6,624 nt of DNA from an uncultured bacterium (GCA_947581845.1 CANPVY010000231.1:1-6624); one strand, 5' to 3'. Counted from the first letter of the stretch, positions 1 through 6,519 are shown. The notes: generated by a model from the sequence alone, not told the origin. A program made the numbers and translations.

Positions 1-336
1 GAGTACGAGCAGTCGATCGAGAGCTATCAGCAGGCACTGACGCTCGCCCCCACGGACATCACCCGTCACCGCGCGCTCGGTCGCTGCTATCGGCTACGGG
101 GACAGCGCAGCAGGGCCCTGGAGCAATTCCAGGCCAACCTGAAGGTGACGCCGTACAACCCGAAGACGCACTACGAGATCGCTCTGCTGTACGCCGACAT
201 GGGTGATCGGGACCGGGCGCTAGACCACCTGCGAACCGCGCTCGAGGTCTGGAGAGACGCTGACACCGACTTCAGGCCCGCACAGGAGGCCCGGCAGAAA
301 CTGGCGGAGCTGGAAGAAGCCGCGGCAACGTCATGA
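1..336 (+). CDS. TPR-repeat protein, C-terminal fragment (5' end outside window)
   Basis: Frame 1 is open from the first base to a TGA at 334-336, giving the last 111 residues of a longer protein. The fragment shows tandem helix-turn-helix units with the tetratricopeptide spacing of small and aromatic residues. One unit ends in a YQQAL...AP turn at residues 9-17. The next has LGRCY...GQRSRALEQF, followed by ALLYADMGDRDRALDHLRTALEV. TPR arrays are protein-protein interaction scaffolds; nothing here identifies the N-terminal part or a partner. The tail (about residues 90-111) is charged and Ala/Glu-rich, probably a capping helix. An in-frame GTG at 145 is not a convincing start, because the TPR pattern continues unbroken upstream of it. 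The gene is convergent with the membrane methyltransferase gene, with 21 bp between them, and no terminator hairpin is visible in that gap. Confidence 0.8.
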   Translation, partial: EYEQSIESYQQALTLAPTDITRHRALGRCYRLRGQRSRALEQFQANLKVTPYNPKTHYEIALLYADMGDRDRALDHLRTALEVWRDADTDFRPAQEARQKLAELEEAAATS

Positions 337-357
337 TCCTGCCTGACGCCGACGCTC

Positions 358-945
358 TCAGCTACGCAAGCGGGGCAGGAAGCGGCCCGTGCGCGCTGTG
401 TAAGCCCTGTACGCCTCTCCGAACTGCTGCATTAGCTGCCCCTCCTCCCGCGACGTGCGTCTGACCACCGTCGCGACCACTGCCAGCGCGACCACTGCGA
501 CGAACCAATTGGAGGCGACCACGCTGTACCCAACCATGAGCGCTGTCCAGCCGCTGTACATGGGATGGCGGACCCGGCGATAGGGTCCGGTTGTAACGAG
601 GCTCTGTTCTCCTGCCCGGGACCCGAACAGGTTTGACCCCAGGTGACGGAAGCACCAGACCATCCAGGCGAGTGCGAGCCCGGCGAGCGCTATGCCCAGC
701 AGGCGAACGCCGCTGGGTAGTGGGATCTGGGACCAGGCCATCCAGCGCGGGCTGATGATGTAGGCGAGCAGGCCGCAATAGATGACGATGGTGAGCAGGC
801 GCTCGGGCATGAAGAGGCTGCCTTCCCTGAGCCGCGCGAAAGGGCTGCCGGAGACGCCGGCCCGGCGACGGAAGTAGGCTGGGACGCTCAGGTCCATGAC
901 GATGAGGACGGCCAGGGCAAGACGGAGAGCAGATTCGCTGATCAT
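358..945 (-). CDS. Isoprenylcysteine carboxyl methyltransferase-like integral membrane methyltransferase
   Basis: A 195-residue membrane protein with hydrophobic segments at about residues 5-22, 49-67, 82-98 and a long pair at 132-160. The C-terminal half carries the hallmarks of the ICMT/PEMT-like superfamily: a TGPYRRVRHPMYSG motif at 119-132, then EE at 167-168 followed by an FGEAYRAY...RFLPRL tail (175-192). In characterised relatives these elements bind S-adenosylmethionine and form the membrane-embedded active site. Bacterial members methylate varied lipid or small-molecule substrates, and the substrate here cannot be told. Length is normal for the family. ATG at 943-945 was chosen because the first membrane segment begins just after it and a GAGG lies about 5 nt upstream. 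The gene diverges from the methionine-synthesis gene, so a SAM consumer lies back to back with a gene supplying methionine; this may be coincidence. Confidence 0.85.
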   Translation of the reverse strand: MISESALRLALAVLIVMDLSVPAYFRRRAGVSGSPFARLREGSLFMPERLLTIVIYCGLLAYIISPRWMAWSQIPLPSGVRLLGIALAGLALAWMVWCFRHLGSNLFGSRAGEQSLVTTGPYRRVRHPMYSGWTALMVGYSVVASNWFVAVVALAVVATVVRRTSREEGQLMQQFGEAYRAYTARTGRFLPRLRS

Positions 946-960
946 CTCGGCCTCGGTTTG

Positions 961-990
961 TCTCCCGGAAGTGGCCTCTTGACCGGGAGA
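961..990. promoter_or_regulatory. 8-bp perfect inverted repeat in the divergent intergenic region (possible operator)
   Basis: TCTCCCGG at 961-968 is the exact reverse complement of CCGGGAGA at 983-990, with 14 nt between them (22 bp centre to centre, about two helical turns). The right arm overlaps the end of the proposed -35 hexamer of the rightward promoter, and the left arm lies 15 bp before the leftward start codon. That geometry suits a dimeric repressor site serving both genes. It could instead act as an RNA hairpin in the leader of the leftward gene. No T-run follows on either strand, so it is unlikely to be a terminator. The regulator is unknown. Confidence 0.45.
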
Positions 991-1006
991 GCGACTGAGC
1001 TAACTT
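979..1006 (+). promoter_or_regulatory. Predicted sigma70-type promoter for the SAM-II leader and methionine gene
   Basis: TTGACC at 979-984 matches the -35 consensus TTGACA at five of six positions. TAACTT at 1001-1006 matches the key -10 positions T1, A2 and T6. The spacer is 16 bp. Transcription would begin near 1012-1014, just before the first paired base of the riboswitch aptamer (1016). That fit is the main support for the call, since the -10 alone is weak. Confidence 0.5.
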
Positions 1007-1015
1007 GATCCTGTG

Positions 1016-1070
1016 ATGGTGGACTGATTTGTGGCGGCTTGCAACCACCATAAAAAAAGCCTAAAGAGCC
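1016..1070 (+). promoter_or_regulatory. SAM-II-type (metA-leader class) S-adenosylmethionine riboswitch aptamer
   Basis: The segment folds as a compact H-type pseudoknot with SAM-II landmarks. P1 is ATGGTGG (1016-1022) pairing perfectly with CCACCAT (1045-1051). The P1 loop contains TGATTT (1025-1030) and then TTGCAA (1039-1044) immediately before the 3' arm of P1, both signature elements of this class. An A-run (1052-1058) follows, then GCCTAAAG (1059-1066), which corresponds to the conserved GCUAAA. UUGC in the loop can pair with GC...UAA to form the pseudoknot, and GGC in the loop (1036-1038) can pair with GCC (1068-1070) as the second pseudoknot helix. In known SAM-II structures this core encloses SAM. 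Two deviations are an extra C in GC(C)UAA and an extra AC between P1 and TGATTT. The next gene makes methionine, the expected target of SAM feedback. Confidence 0.78.
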
Positions 1071-1073
1071 GGG

Positions 1074-1100
1074 CGTCGCAGAGCACCGAAAGCTGCGGCG
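1074..1100 (+). promoter_or_regulatory. Leader hairpin between aptamer and terminator (possible switching element)
   Basis: CGTCGCAG (1074-1081) pairs with CTGCGGCG (1093-1100) over 8 bp, including one G-U pair, with an 11-nt loop. Its 5' arm region (1070-1072 plus 1075-1079) can instead pair with 1133-1140, the 5' arm of the terminator, over 3 + 5 bp with a two-base bulge. The segment could therefore alternate between this local hairpin, which leaves the terminator free to form, and an antiterminator. The alternative pairing is seen by eye only; no energies were computed. Confidence 0.45.
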
Positions 1101-1131
1101 ACTTCAGCAAGCGTAAGCCGAAGCAGTTCAG

Positions 1132-1174
1132 CGCGACCCGTGCTCACCTATTCCGGGTCGCGATTTCTTTTCCC
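1132..1174 (+). terminator. Rho-independent terminator in the leader of the methionine gene (attenuator)
   Basis: CGCGACCCG (1132-1140) and CGGGTCGCG (1154-1162) form a perfect 9-bp GC-rich stem with a 13-nt loop. ATTTCTTTT (1163-1171) follows directly, giving seven T in nine bases. It lies between the SAM-II aptamer and the start codon at 1208, so it would end the transcript before the coding region. No gene ends just upstream on this strand, which argues for conditional attenuation and not for the end of a preceding operon. Confidence 0.75.
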
Positions 1175-1207
1175 CTGCTGCGCGGCGCCCCATACTGGGG
1201 GACAGCA

Positions 1208-3094
1208 ATGCCCGACTTCCGAGCCTTGATTGAGAACGGCAGCGCCCATCTGTTCGATGGCGCGATGGGTACGGAGCTGTATCGGCGTGGCGTCTTCATC
1301 AACGTATCGTACGACGAGGTCAACCTCGAGCGGCCGGAGCTGGTTCGGGAGGTGCATCGCGCTTATCGAGACGCGGGGGCTGAGGTCCTGGAGACCAACA
1401 CTTTTGGGGGCAACCGTGTGCGCCTGGACCAGCACAGCCTGGGTCACCGCGTTTACGAGATCAACAAAGCCGGCGCCGAGTTGGCTCGCGACGTGGCCGG
1501 CGACGATCTGTATGTCGCCGGATCGATAGGCCCGTTGGGCATCCGCATCGAGCCGTGGGGTCCCACGTCGTGTGAGGAAGCGCGCGCTTTCTTCCGGGAA
1601 CAGGCCGAAGCGCTCGCGGCCGGCGGCGTGGACCTCTTCGTCGTCGAGACATTCAGCGATCTCTCGGAGATCGAGCAGGCCGTGCTGGGGTGCCGGGACG
1701 CCGCCGACCTGCCGGTCATTGCTCAGGCGACCGTGCAGGTCGGTGGGAAGACGGTCTACGGCGCCGATCCGGCCCAGATCGCGCTGCACCTGGACGAGTT
1801 GGGCGCCGATGTGGTCGGCCTCAACTGCAGCGTGGGGCCTGCAATCACCTTGAAGGCGATCCAGCAGATGGCGGAGGTGACGGGCCGGCCGCTGTCGGCG
1901 ATGCCGAATGCCGGCCTGCCACGTGAGATCGAGGGCCGCACGATCTACATGGCCGCGCCGGAATACTTCGCCGAGTACGCGCGCCACTTCATCCGGGCGG
2001 GCGTCCGCTTCGTAGGTGGATGCTGCGGGACGACCCCTGAGCACATCCGCGCTATGGCCGCGCAGGTGCGCGCGCTCTCACCGCGCCAACGGGTTGTCGT
2101 GCCGCAGGCGATAAGGGACGTGGAGCGGCGTACGGCCGAGCCGGGCGTGAAGCCTGTGCCCACGGCACAGCGCTCGCAGCTCGCCAGGAAGATCATGGCG
2201 GGCGAGCTGGTCGCCAGCGTCGAGATCCTGCCACCGAGGGGGTGTGATCTCAGGGAGGTGCTCGATCAGATCCGTCAACTGAAGGCGGCCGGTGTGGACG
2301 CCGTGAACGTGCCGGACGGGCCACGCGCGATGATGCGGATGGGTGTGCTCGCTACCTGCTCGATCATCGAGCGTGAGGTCGGGCTCGAGACGATCCCCCA
2401 CTATTGCTGTCGTGATCGTAACCTGCTGGGGATGATGAGCGACTTGCTCGGCGCGCACGCGCTGGGTTTGCGCAACCTGCTTATCATCACCGGCGACCCG
2501 CCGAAGATGGGCCCCTATCCCGATGCGACGGCGGTGTTCGACATCGACTCTGTCGGACTCACCAACCTGGTGTACAAGCTCAATCACGGTCTCGATCCTA
2601 GTGACCATTCAATCGGGCAGCCCACGAGCTTCTTTCATGGCGTGGGTGTCAACCATGCCTCTGTCGACCCTGAGTACGAGGTCCATCACTTTTATTGGAA
2701 GGTGGATGCGGGCGCGCAGTTCGCTGTGACCCAGCCGATCTTCGATGTCGAGCAGTTCCTTCGGTTCCTGGGGAAGATCGAGCACATCCGCATACCGATC
2801 ATCGCAGGGATCTGGCCGCTGGTCTCCTACAAGAACGCCGAGTTCCTCAGCAACGAGGTGCCCGGCGTGGTCGTGCCCGATTCGGTGCTCGAGCGCATGC
2901 GGCTCGCCTCGGAGCGTGGGAAGGAGGTGGCTATGAACGAAGGGCTGGCCATCGCCCGCGAGACAGCGGCGGAACTGGAAGTGCACGTGCAGGGCGTGCA
3001 GGTGAGCGCGCCCTTTGGGAAAGTCGATTTCGCGCTGCAGGTCTTCGATGCGTTGAAGGGTTGGGCCGGGCGAAGGCGGTCAGTGCTGCCCTAG
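1208..3094 (+). CDS. Bifunctional homocysteine S-methyltransferase / 5,10-methylenetetrahydrofolate reductase
   Basis: A 628-residue, cytoplasmic two-domain enzyme of methionine synthesis. Residues 1-290 are a Pfam S-methyl_trans barrel: FDGAMGTEL (17-24), ETNTFGGN (62-69), and the three zinc-ligand cysteines in GLNCSVGP (Cys207) and GGCCGTTPEH (Cys272, Cys273). Residues 325-620 are a MetF-type flavin-dependent reductase: SVEILPPRG with the catalytic-type Glu339, HYCCRDRN (398-405), ITGDPP with Asp430, and FAVTQPIFD (505-513). The reductase reduces 5,10-methylene-THF to 5-methyl-THF; the other domain methylates homocysteine to methionine. The methyl donor is not decided by sequence. Length and order match the known YitJ-type fusion. 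The reading frame is open back to 1031, but ATG 1208 is chosen because GGGGGA (1197-1202) sits 5 nt before it, homology begins there, and the upstream codons fall inside the riboswitch and terminator. Its TAG overlaps the stop of the convergent gene. Confidence 0.93.
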   Translation: MPDFRALIENGSAHLFDGAMGTELYRRGVFINVSYDEVNLERPELVREVHRAYRDAGAEVLETNTFGGNRVRLDQHSLGHRVYEINKAGAELARDVAGDDLYVAGSIGPLGIRIEPWGPTSCEEARAFFREQAEALAAGGVDLFVVETFSDLSEIEQAVLGCRDAADLPVIAQATVQVGGKTVYGADPAQIALHLDELGADVVGLNCSVGPAITLKAIQQMAEVTGRPLSAMPNAGLPREIEGRTIYMAAPEYFAEYARHFIRAGVRFVGGCCGTTPEHIRAMAAQVRALSPRQRVVVPQAIRDVERRTAEPGVKPVPTAQRSQLARKIMAGELVASVEILPPRGCDLREVLDQIRQLKAAGVDAVNVPDGPRAMMRMGVLATCSIIEREVGLETIPHYCCRDRNLLGMMSDLLGAHALGLRNLLIITGDPPKMGPYPDATAVFDIDSVGLTNLVYKLNHGLDPSDHSIGQPTSFFHGVGVNHASVDPEYEVHHFYWKVDAGAQFAVTQPIFDVEQFLRFLGKIEHIRIPIIAGIWPLVSYKNAEFLSNEVPGVVVPDSVLERMRLASERGKEVAMNEGLAIARETAAELEVHVQGVQVSAPFGKVDFALQVFDALKGWAGRRRSVLP

Positions 3095-3100
3095 CGGCAG
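3086..3100. other. Shared CTAG stop palindrome of two convergent genes, inside a short hairpin
   Basis: The + strand TAG at 3092-3094 ends the methionine gene. The - strand TAG (CTA on +, 3091-3093) ends the molybdoenzyme-desulfurase fusion. Both stops therefore lie in the four-base palindrome CTAG, with no intergenic DNA. CTGCC (3086-3090) and GGCAG (3096-3100) flank it as a 5-bp inverted repeat. No T-run follows on either strand, so this is not a convincing bidirectional terminator. Confidence 0.6.
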
Positions 3101-6100
3101 GCGACGAACCGCACGCTGCCTTGCCGGTCCGCGACGATCTCGCTCAGGCTCTCCAGCACGTAGTCGATGTCTTGCTCGCCGTTACCGACTCCCAGGGTCA
3201 TGCGGACGGCGCAGTGGGCGTCCTCGTCGCTGAGCCCCATTGCCTTGAGGACATGCGACGGCTCCGGGTTGCCGGACTTGCAAGCCGACCCTGAGGAGAA
3301 GAAGACGCCGCGGCGGTCCAGGAACAGCACCAGCGACTCGCCGCGCATGCCGGGCAGCGTCATGTTGAGCGTGTTCGGTAGACGTTCCGTGCGGTGTCCG
3401 TTGAGCCTGGCGTTCGGCACGATCTTCCTGATCCCCGTCTCCAGGCGATCGCGGAGACCGCGCAGCCGCTCCATCTCCCCGTGGTTCAGGCGGCGCACGG
3501 CGAGCTCACAGGCCTTGCCGAAGCCAACGATGCCCGGAACGTTCTCGGTGCCGGCGCGCAGTTTGCGCTCCTGGCTGCCGCCGTGGATGACCGGCGACAG
3601 CTCAACTCCCTGCCGCACATAGAGCGCGCCGATGCCCTTGGGCCCGTGGATCTTGTGACCCGACACGGAGAGCATATCGACGCCGAGTTCCTCCATGTCG
3701 ACGCGCAGCTTGCCGAGCCCTTGCACCGCGTCGGTGTGAAACAGCGCTCCACGCTCGTGCGCGATGCGCGCCAGCTCGGCGACGGGGCTGATGGTGCCGA
3801 CCTCGCTGTTCGCCATCATCACGCTCACCAGGACCGTCTTCGCTGTCAGTGCCTCTGCCAGTGTCTCAGGCCGGACGAGACCGGTCTCGTCCACATCGAG
3901 GTAGGTGATCTCGAAGCCGAGTTCGGCCAGCGCCTCGCAGGTGCGGAGCACCGCGGGATGCTCGACTGGGGTCGTGATGATGTGGTTGCCCTCCTCGCGC
4001 TTCGCGAAAGCCACGCCCTTGATCGCTAGGTTGTCCGACTCTGAGCCGCCGCCCGTGAAGATGATGCGCCGCGCCGTACAGCCCAGCGCCTGAGCGACCT
4101 TGCGGCGTGCCGCGTCCACCGCGTCCCGCGCCTCGTTCCCGCGGCTGTGGATACTCGATGGGTTGCCGTACTCGTCCTGGAGGAATGGTAGGATCGCCTC
4201 CAGTACCTCGGGATCGACCGGCGTCGTCGCATTGTGGTCGAGATAGACCTGCCGCCGCGGCACCTCCCGCTTCGACACGTGGACGACGGCCTCGCTCTCC
4301 TCCTCCGCTACACGGCCGGCACCGTCCCCGCCCTCGGCTTTCACCACGTCGCAGAGCAGCGCCTTGTAGACCGGGAAGCCGGAGATCGGATCATAGCGGT
4401 CAAGGTCCGTCAGCTCGTTGACATTGCAATCGTGCCATGCCTGCGGGCCCAGCGGGCCGCCACCACCCATGTTGGCGTCGATGGCGCCCCGAACGATGTG
4501 GTCGGTGACCTTCGCCTGGTAGCGCACCTTGCCGCGTGGTGTGACCACCCACACCCAGTCGCCGGCCTCGATACCACGCCGTTTGGCGTCCCGGGCGTTC
4601 ATCGTCACCTGCGGGACCGGCGCCTTCTTGCTCAACTCGGGAACGCCGTGATGCTGACTGCGGAAGTCGGCGAAGATGCGTGCCCCCGAGTTGAAGACGA
4701 GCGGGAACTTCTCTGCCAGCGCCGGTTGGGCCAGCGGCCCCTCGCCCGGCTCACTGTAGACGGGCAGCGCGTCGTAGCCGTGCTCCTCCAGAATCGTCGA
4801 GCCGATCTCGAACTTGCCGGTGGGTGTGCGGAAGCCTGGCTTCCCGTCCTCGCGCAGCAGCCCTTTCTCCCACTTCTTGTACTGCATCATCACCGTCGGG
4901 ATCTGCACCTCGCCGCCTGCGGCGCGCACGTCCTCCAGGGTGAAGCCGGAACCCTCGAGGACATGACGCAGCAGGTCCTCTTCAGTGCGCGGGTAAGCCT
5001 CGCCGTAGCCCAGCCGTTCGGCTAGCTCGCTCAGGATCAGGTAGTCGTTGCGCGCCTCGCCCACCGGCTCGATGACCTTCTCGCGGATCTTGAACACCGG
5101 ACCGTAGGTCATGTACGAGGTGATCTCGTACATGGTGGTGGCTGGCAATACGATATCGGCGTAGGCCGAGTCCGCGGTGTGGTGGCGGTTGATGCTGACC
5201 AGGAAGTCCAGAGCGTCCAGTGTCTCGCGCCAGAGCTGAGGGTTGGGCCAGGCGGTGATAATCGAGCCACCCAGGATGATGAGCGCTCGGATCTGATATG
5301 GCTCGCCCTTCAGCACCGAATCCGGCAGTGCGATGGCGTGCGATTCGCCCCTGTACAAGCTGTAGACCGGGAAGCGGTCGCGCCCCAGTGCCTTGCGCAC
5401 GTCGGGGTTCGTTATCAGACCCTCGCGGTTGATGGGGAATTGGTTCTGACGCATGCGGATAGTGAGGGCGCCCGGCACGTCGAGCTGACCAGCCAGTGCC
5501 CAAAGCGTGATCACGGCACGGATCGCCTGTACGCCGCTGTCGGAGTATTCGAGGCCGGTGTACATGACTGGGCAGGCGCCGTGGGCCTGTGCAATGCGCC
5601 TTGCCAGGTTGATCACCGTCTCGGCCGGCACGCCGGTGATCTCCTCGGCCACCTCGGGCCGGAAGTGCTGCACATACTGCTTCAGTTCGTCGAATCCGGT
5701 CGTCCAGTAATTGACGAACTCCTCGTCGTAGAGTTCCTCTTCGATCAGCACGTTAGTCATAGCGAGGGCTAAGGCCCCGTCAGTGCCCGGGCGGATGGGG
5801 ATCCATTGGGCGCCGACCTCGCGGGCCGTGTGGTTGCGCTGCGGATCGATGCAGACTACCTGGGCGCCGCGGAGCACCGCCTTCTTGATCTGCTCGTGTG
5901 CGAGCGGTGGCGAGTCGGTGGCGGGGTTGGCGCCCCAGATCACGATGAGCTCGGCGTTCTCGATATCGTGATCCATGGTGTGGTAGTACTCGCCGAGGGT
6001 GACGTGCGGCGCGATCATGGCGAACGACACGTAGCAGAGTGCTCCGACGCCCAATGTGTTGGGCGAGCCGAAGGGGAAGAGCACGCTGGAGGCGGAGGAG

Positions 6101-6516
6101 ATCGCCACATCTGCCGGTTGGAACACGTCACACAGCGCCAGCTCGAAGCTGCCACGCCCCGTGTAGATGGCCGCCGTCTCGGGTCCGTACCTGGCCTTCA
6201 GGTTCTGCAGCTTCTCGACGGTGATCTCGAACGCCTCATCCCAGGTGATGCGCTCAAACTGGTAGGTGCCCTTCGGTCCCTTCCGGCGCAGCGGGTGCTT
6301 GAGACGATCGGGGTCATGTACGATCTCCGCCGAATGGACCCCGTTGGTGCAGATCATCCCCAACGGGTGATCCTGCGGGCGTACGCTCTGGATCTTCCCG
6401 TCCTCCAGCGTGACGGTCACCCAGCAGCCGGCCGGGCAGATCCCGCAGAGGCCGTCTTTCTCTTGCACAAGAGAACTGGACACCGCCTGTTGACGGCTGG
6501 TTGTAGCGTCATGCAT
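3091..6516 (-). CDS. Molybdopterin oxidoreductase-cysteine desulfurase fusion protein
   Basis: One open frame of 1141 residues with two complete enzymes. Residues 1-724 are a bis-MGD molybdoenzyme of the DMSO reductase/formate dehydrogenase superfamily: a 4Fe-4S motif at Cys24, 27, 31 and 56; GSPNT...CY with Cys161 as likely Mo ligand; VIWGANPATDSP (192-203); HHTADSAYADIVLPAT (445-460); and a C-terminal molybdopterin-binding barrel (about 605-722). Residues 725-756 are an acidic linker. Residues 757-1141 are a full-length NifS/IscS-type PLP enzyme: YLDHNATTPVDP; His853 over the PLP ring; HTDAVQG with Asp929; SGHKIHGPKG with Lys955 as the Schiff-base lysine; and SSGSACKSG with catalytic Cys1079. 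The desulfurase should release persulfide sulfur from cysteine. There is no twin-arginine signal, so the protein is cytoplasmic. ATG 6516 is the first start possible after a TGA 3 nt upstream and lacks a Shine-Dalgarno. The oxidoreductase substrate is unknown. Confidence 0.92.
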   Translation of the reverse strand: MHDATTSRQQAVSSSLVQEKDGLCGICPAGCWVTVTLEDGKIQSVRPQDHPLGMICTNGVHSAEIVHDPDRLKHPLRRKGPKGTYQFERITWDEAFEITVEKLQNLKARYGPETAAIYTGRGSFELALCDVFQPADVAISSASSVLFPFGSPNTLGVGALCYVSFAMIAPHVTLGEYYHTMDHDIENAELIVIWGANPATDSPPLAHEQIKKAVLRGAQVVCIDPQRNHTAREVGAQWIPIRPGTDGALALAMTNVLIEEELYDEEFVNYWTTGFDELKQYVQHFRPEVAEEITGVPAETVINLARRIAQAHGACPVMYTGLEYSDSGVQAIRAVITLWALAGQLDVPGALTIRMRQNQFPINREGLITNPDVRKALGRDRFPVYSLYRGESHAIALPDSVLKGEPYQIRALIILGGSIITAWPNPQLWRETLDALDFLVSINRHHTADSAYADIVLPATTMYEITSYMTYGPVFKIREKVIEPVGEARNDYLILSELAERLGYGEAYPRTEEDLLRHVLEGSGFTLEDVRAAGGEVQIPTVMMQYKKWEKGLLREDGKPGFRTPTGKFEIGSTILEEHGYDALPVYSEPGEGPLAQPALAEKFPLVFNSGARIFADFRSQHHGVPELSKKAPVPQVTMNARDAKRRGIEAGDWVWVVTPRGKVRYQAKVTDHIVRGAIDANMGGGGPLGPQAWHDCNVNELTDLDRYDPISGFPVYKALLCDVVKAEGGDGAGRVAEEESEAVVHVSKREVPRRQVYLDHNATTPVDPEVLEAILPFLQDEYGNPSSIHSRGNEARDAVDAARRKVAQALGCTARRIIFTGGGSESDNLAIKGVAFAKREEGNHIITTPVEHPAVLRTCEALAELGFEITYLDVDETGLVRPETLAEALTAKTVLVSVMMANSEVGTISPVAELARIAHERGALFHTDAVQGLGKLRVDMEELGVDMLSVSGHKIHGPKGIGALYVRQGVELSPVIHGGSQERKLRAGTENVPGIVGFGKACELAVRRLNHGEMERLRGLRDRLETGIRKIVPNARLNGHRTERLPNTLNMTLPGMRGESLVLFLDRRGVFFSSGSACKSGNPEPSHVLKAMGLSDEDAHCAVRMTLGVGNGEQDIDYVLESLSEIVADRQGSVRFVACR

Positions 6517-6519
6517 GAG

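Noticed and set aside
362..1051. 229-codon - strand frame overlapping the membrane methyltransferase
   Set aside because: Low-complexity Arg/His/Pro-rich translation in another frame of a convincingly recognised gene. It is a GC-rich codon-bias shadow that would also cross the intergenic control region.
1016..1130. SAM-I (S-box), SAH or T-box leader instead of SAM-II
   Set aside because: GCAACC and GGACTG fragments recall the S-box, but its four-way junction and GUGCUAA-type segment are missing. No SAH riboswitch core or T-box sequence is present. The TGATTT / TTGCAA / CUAAA order fits SAM-II much better.
1031..1207. 59-codon N-terminal extension of the methionine gene starting at 1031
   Set aside because: It begins inside the riboswitch aptamer and runs through the terminator hairpin. 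It has no homology-like content, and a good Shine-Dalgarno and the conserved domain start both point to ATG 1208.
1148..2044. 298-codon - strand frame antisense to the homocysteine methyltransferase domain
   Set aside because: No recognisable domain and an Arg/His/Asp-rich composition typical of antisense frames in GC-rich genes. The sense strand is a clear enzyme.
3086..3120. Bidirectional terminator between the convergent genes
   Set aside because: The CTGCC/GGCAG stems are only 5 bp and no T-run follows on either strand.
4248..4345. Two adjacent genes (molybdoenzyme and cysteine desulfurase) miscalled as one
   Set aside because: There is no stop between the domains and no ATG in the linker. 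The frame is continuous and the codon pattern does not change across the junction. A sequencing error cannot be excluded without reads, but nothing in the sequence suggests one.
4234..5025. 263-codon + strand frame antisense to the molybdoenzyme/linker
   Set aside because: No motifs, and a composition typical of an antisense shadow. The opposite strand carries uninterrupted, conserved enzyme sequence.
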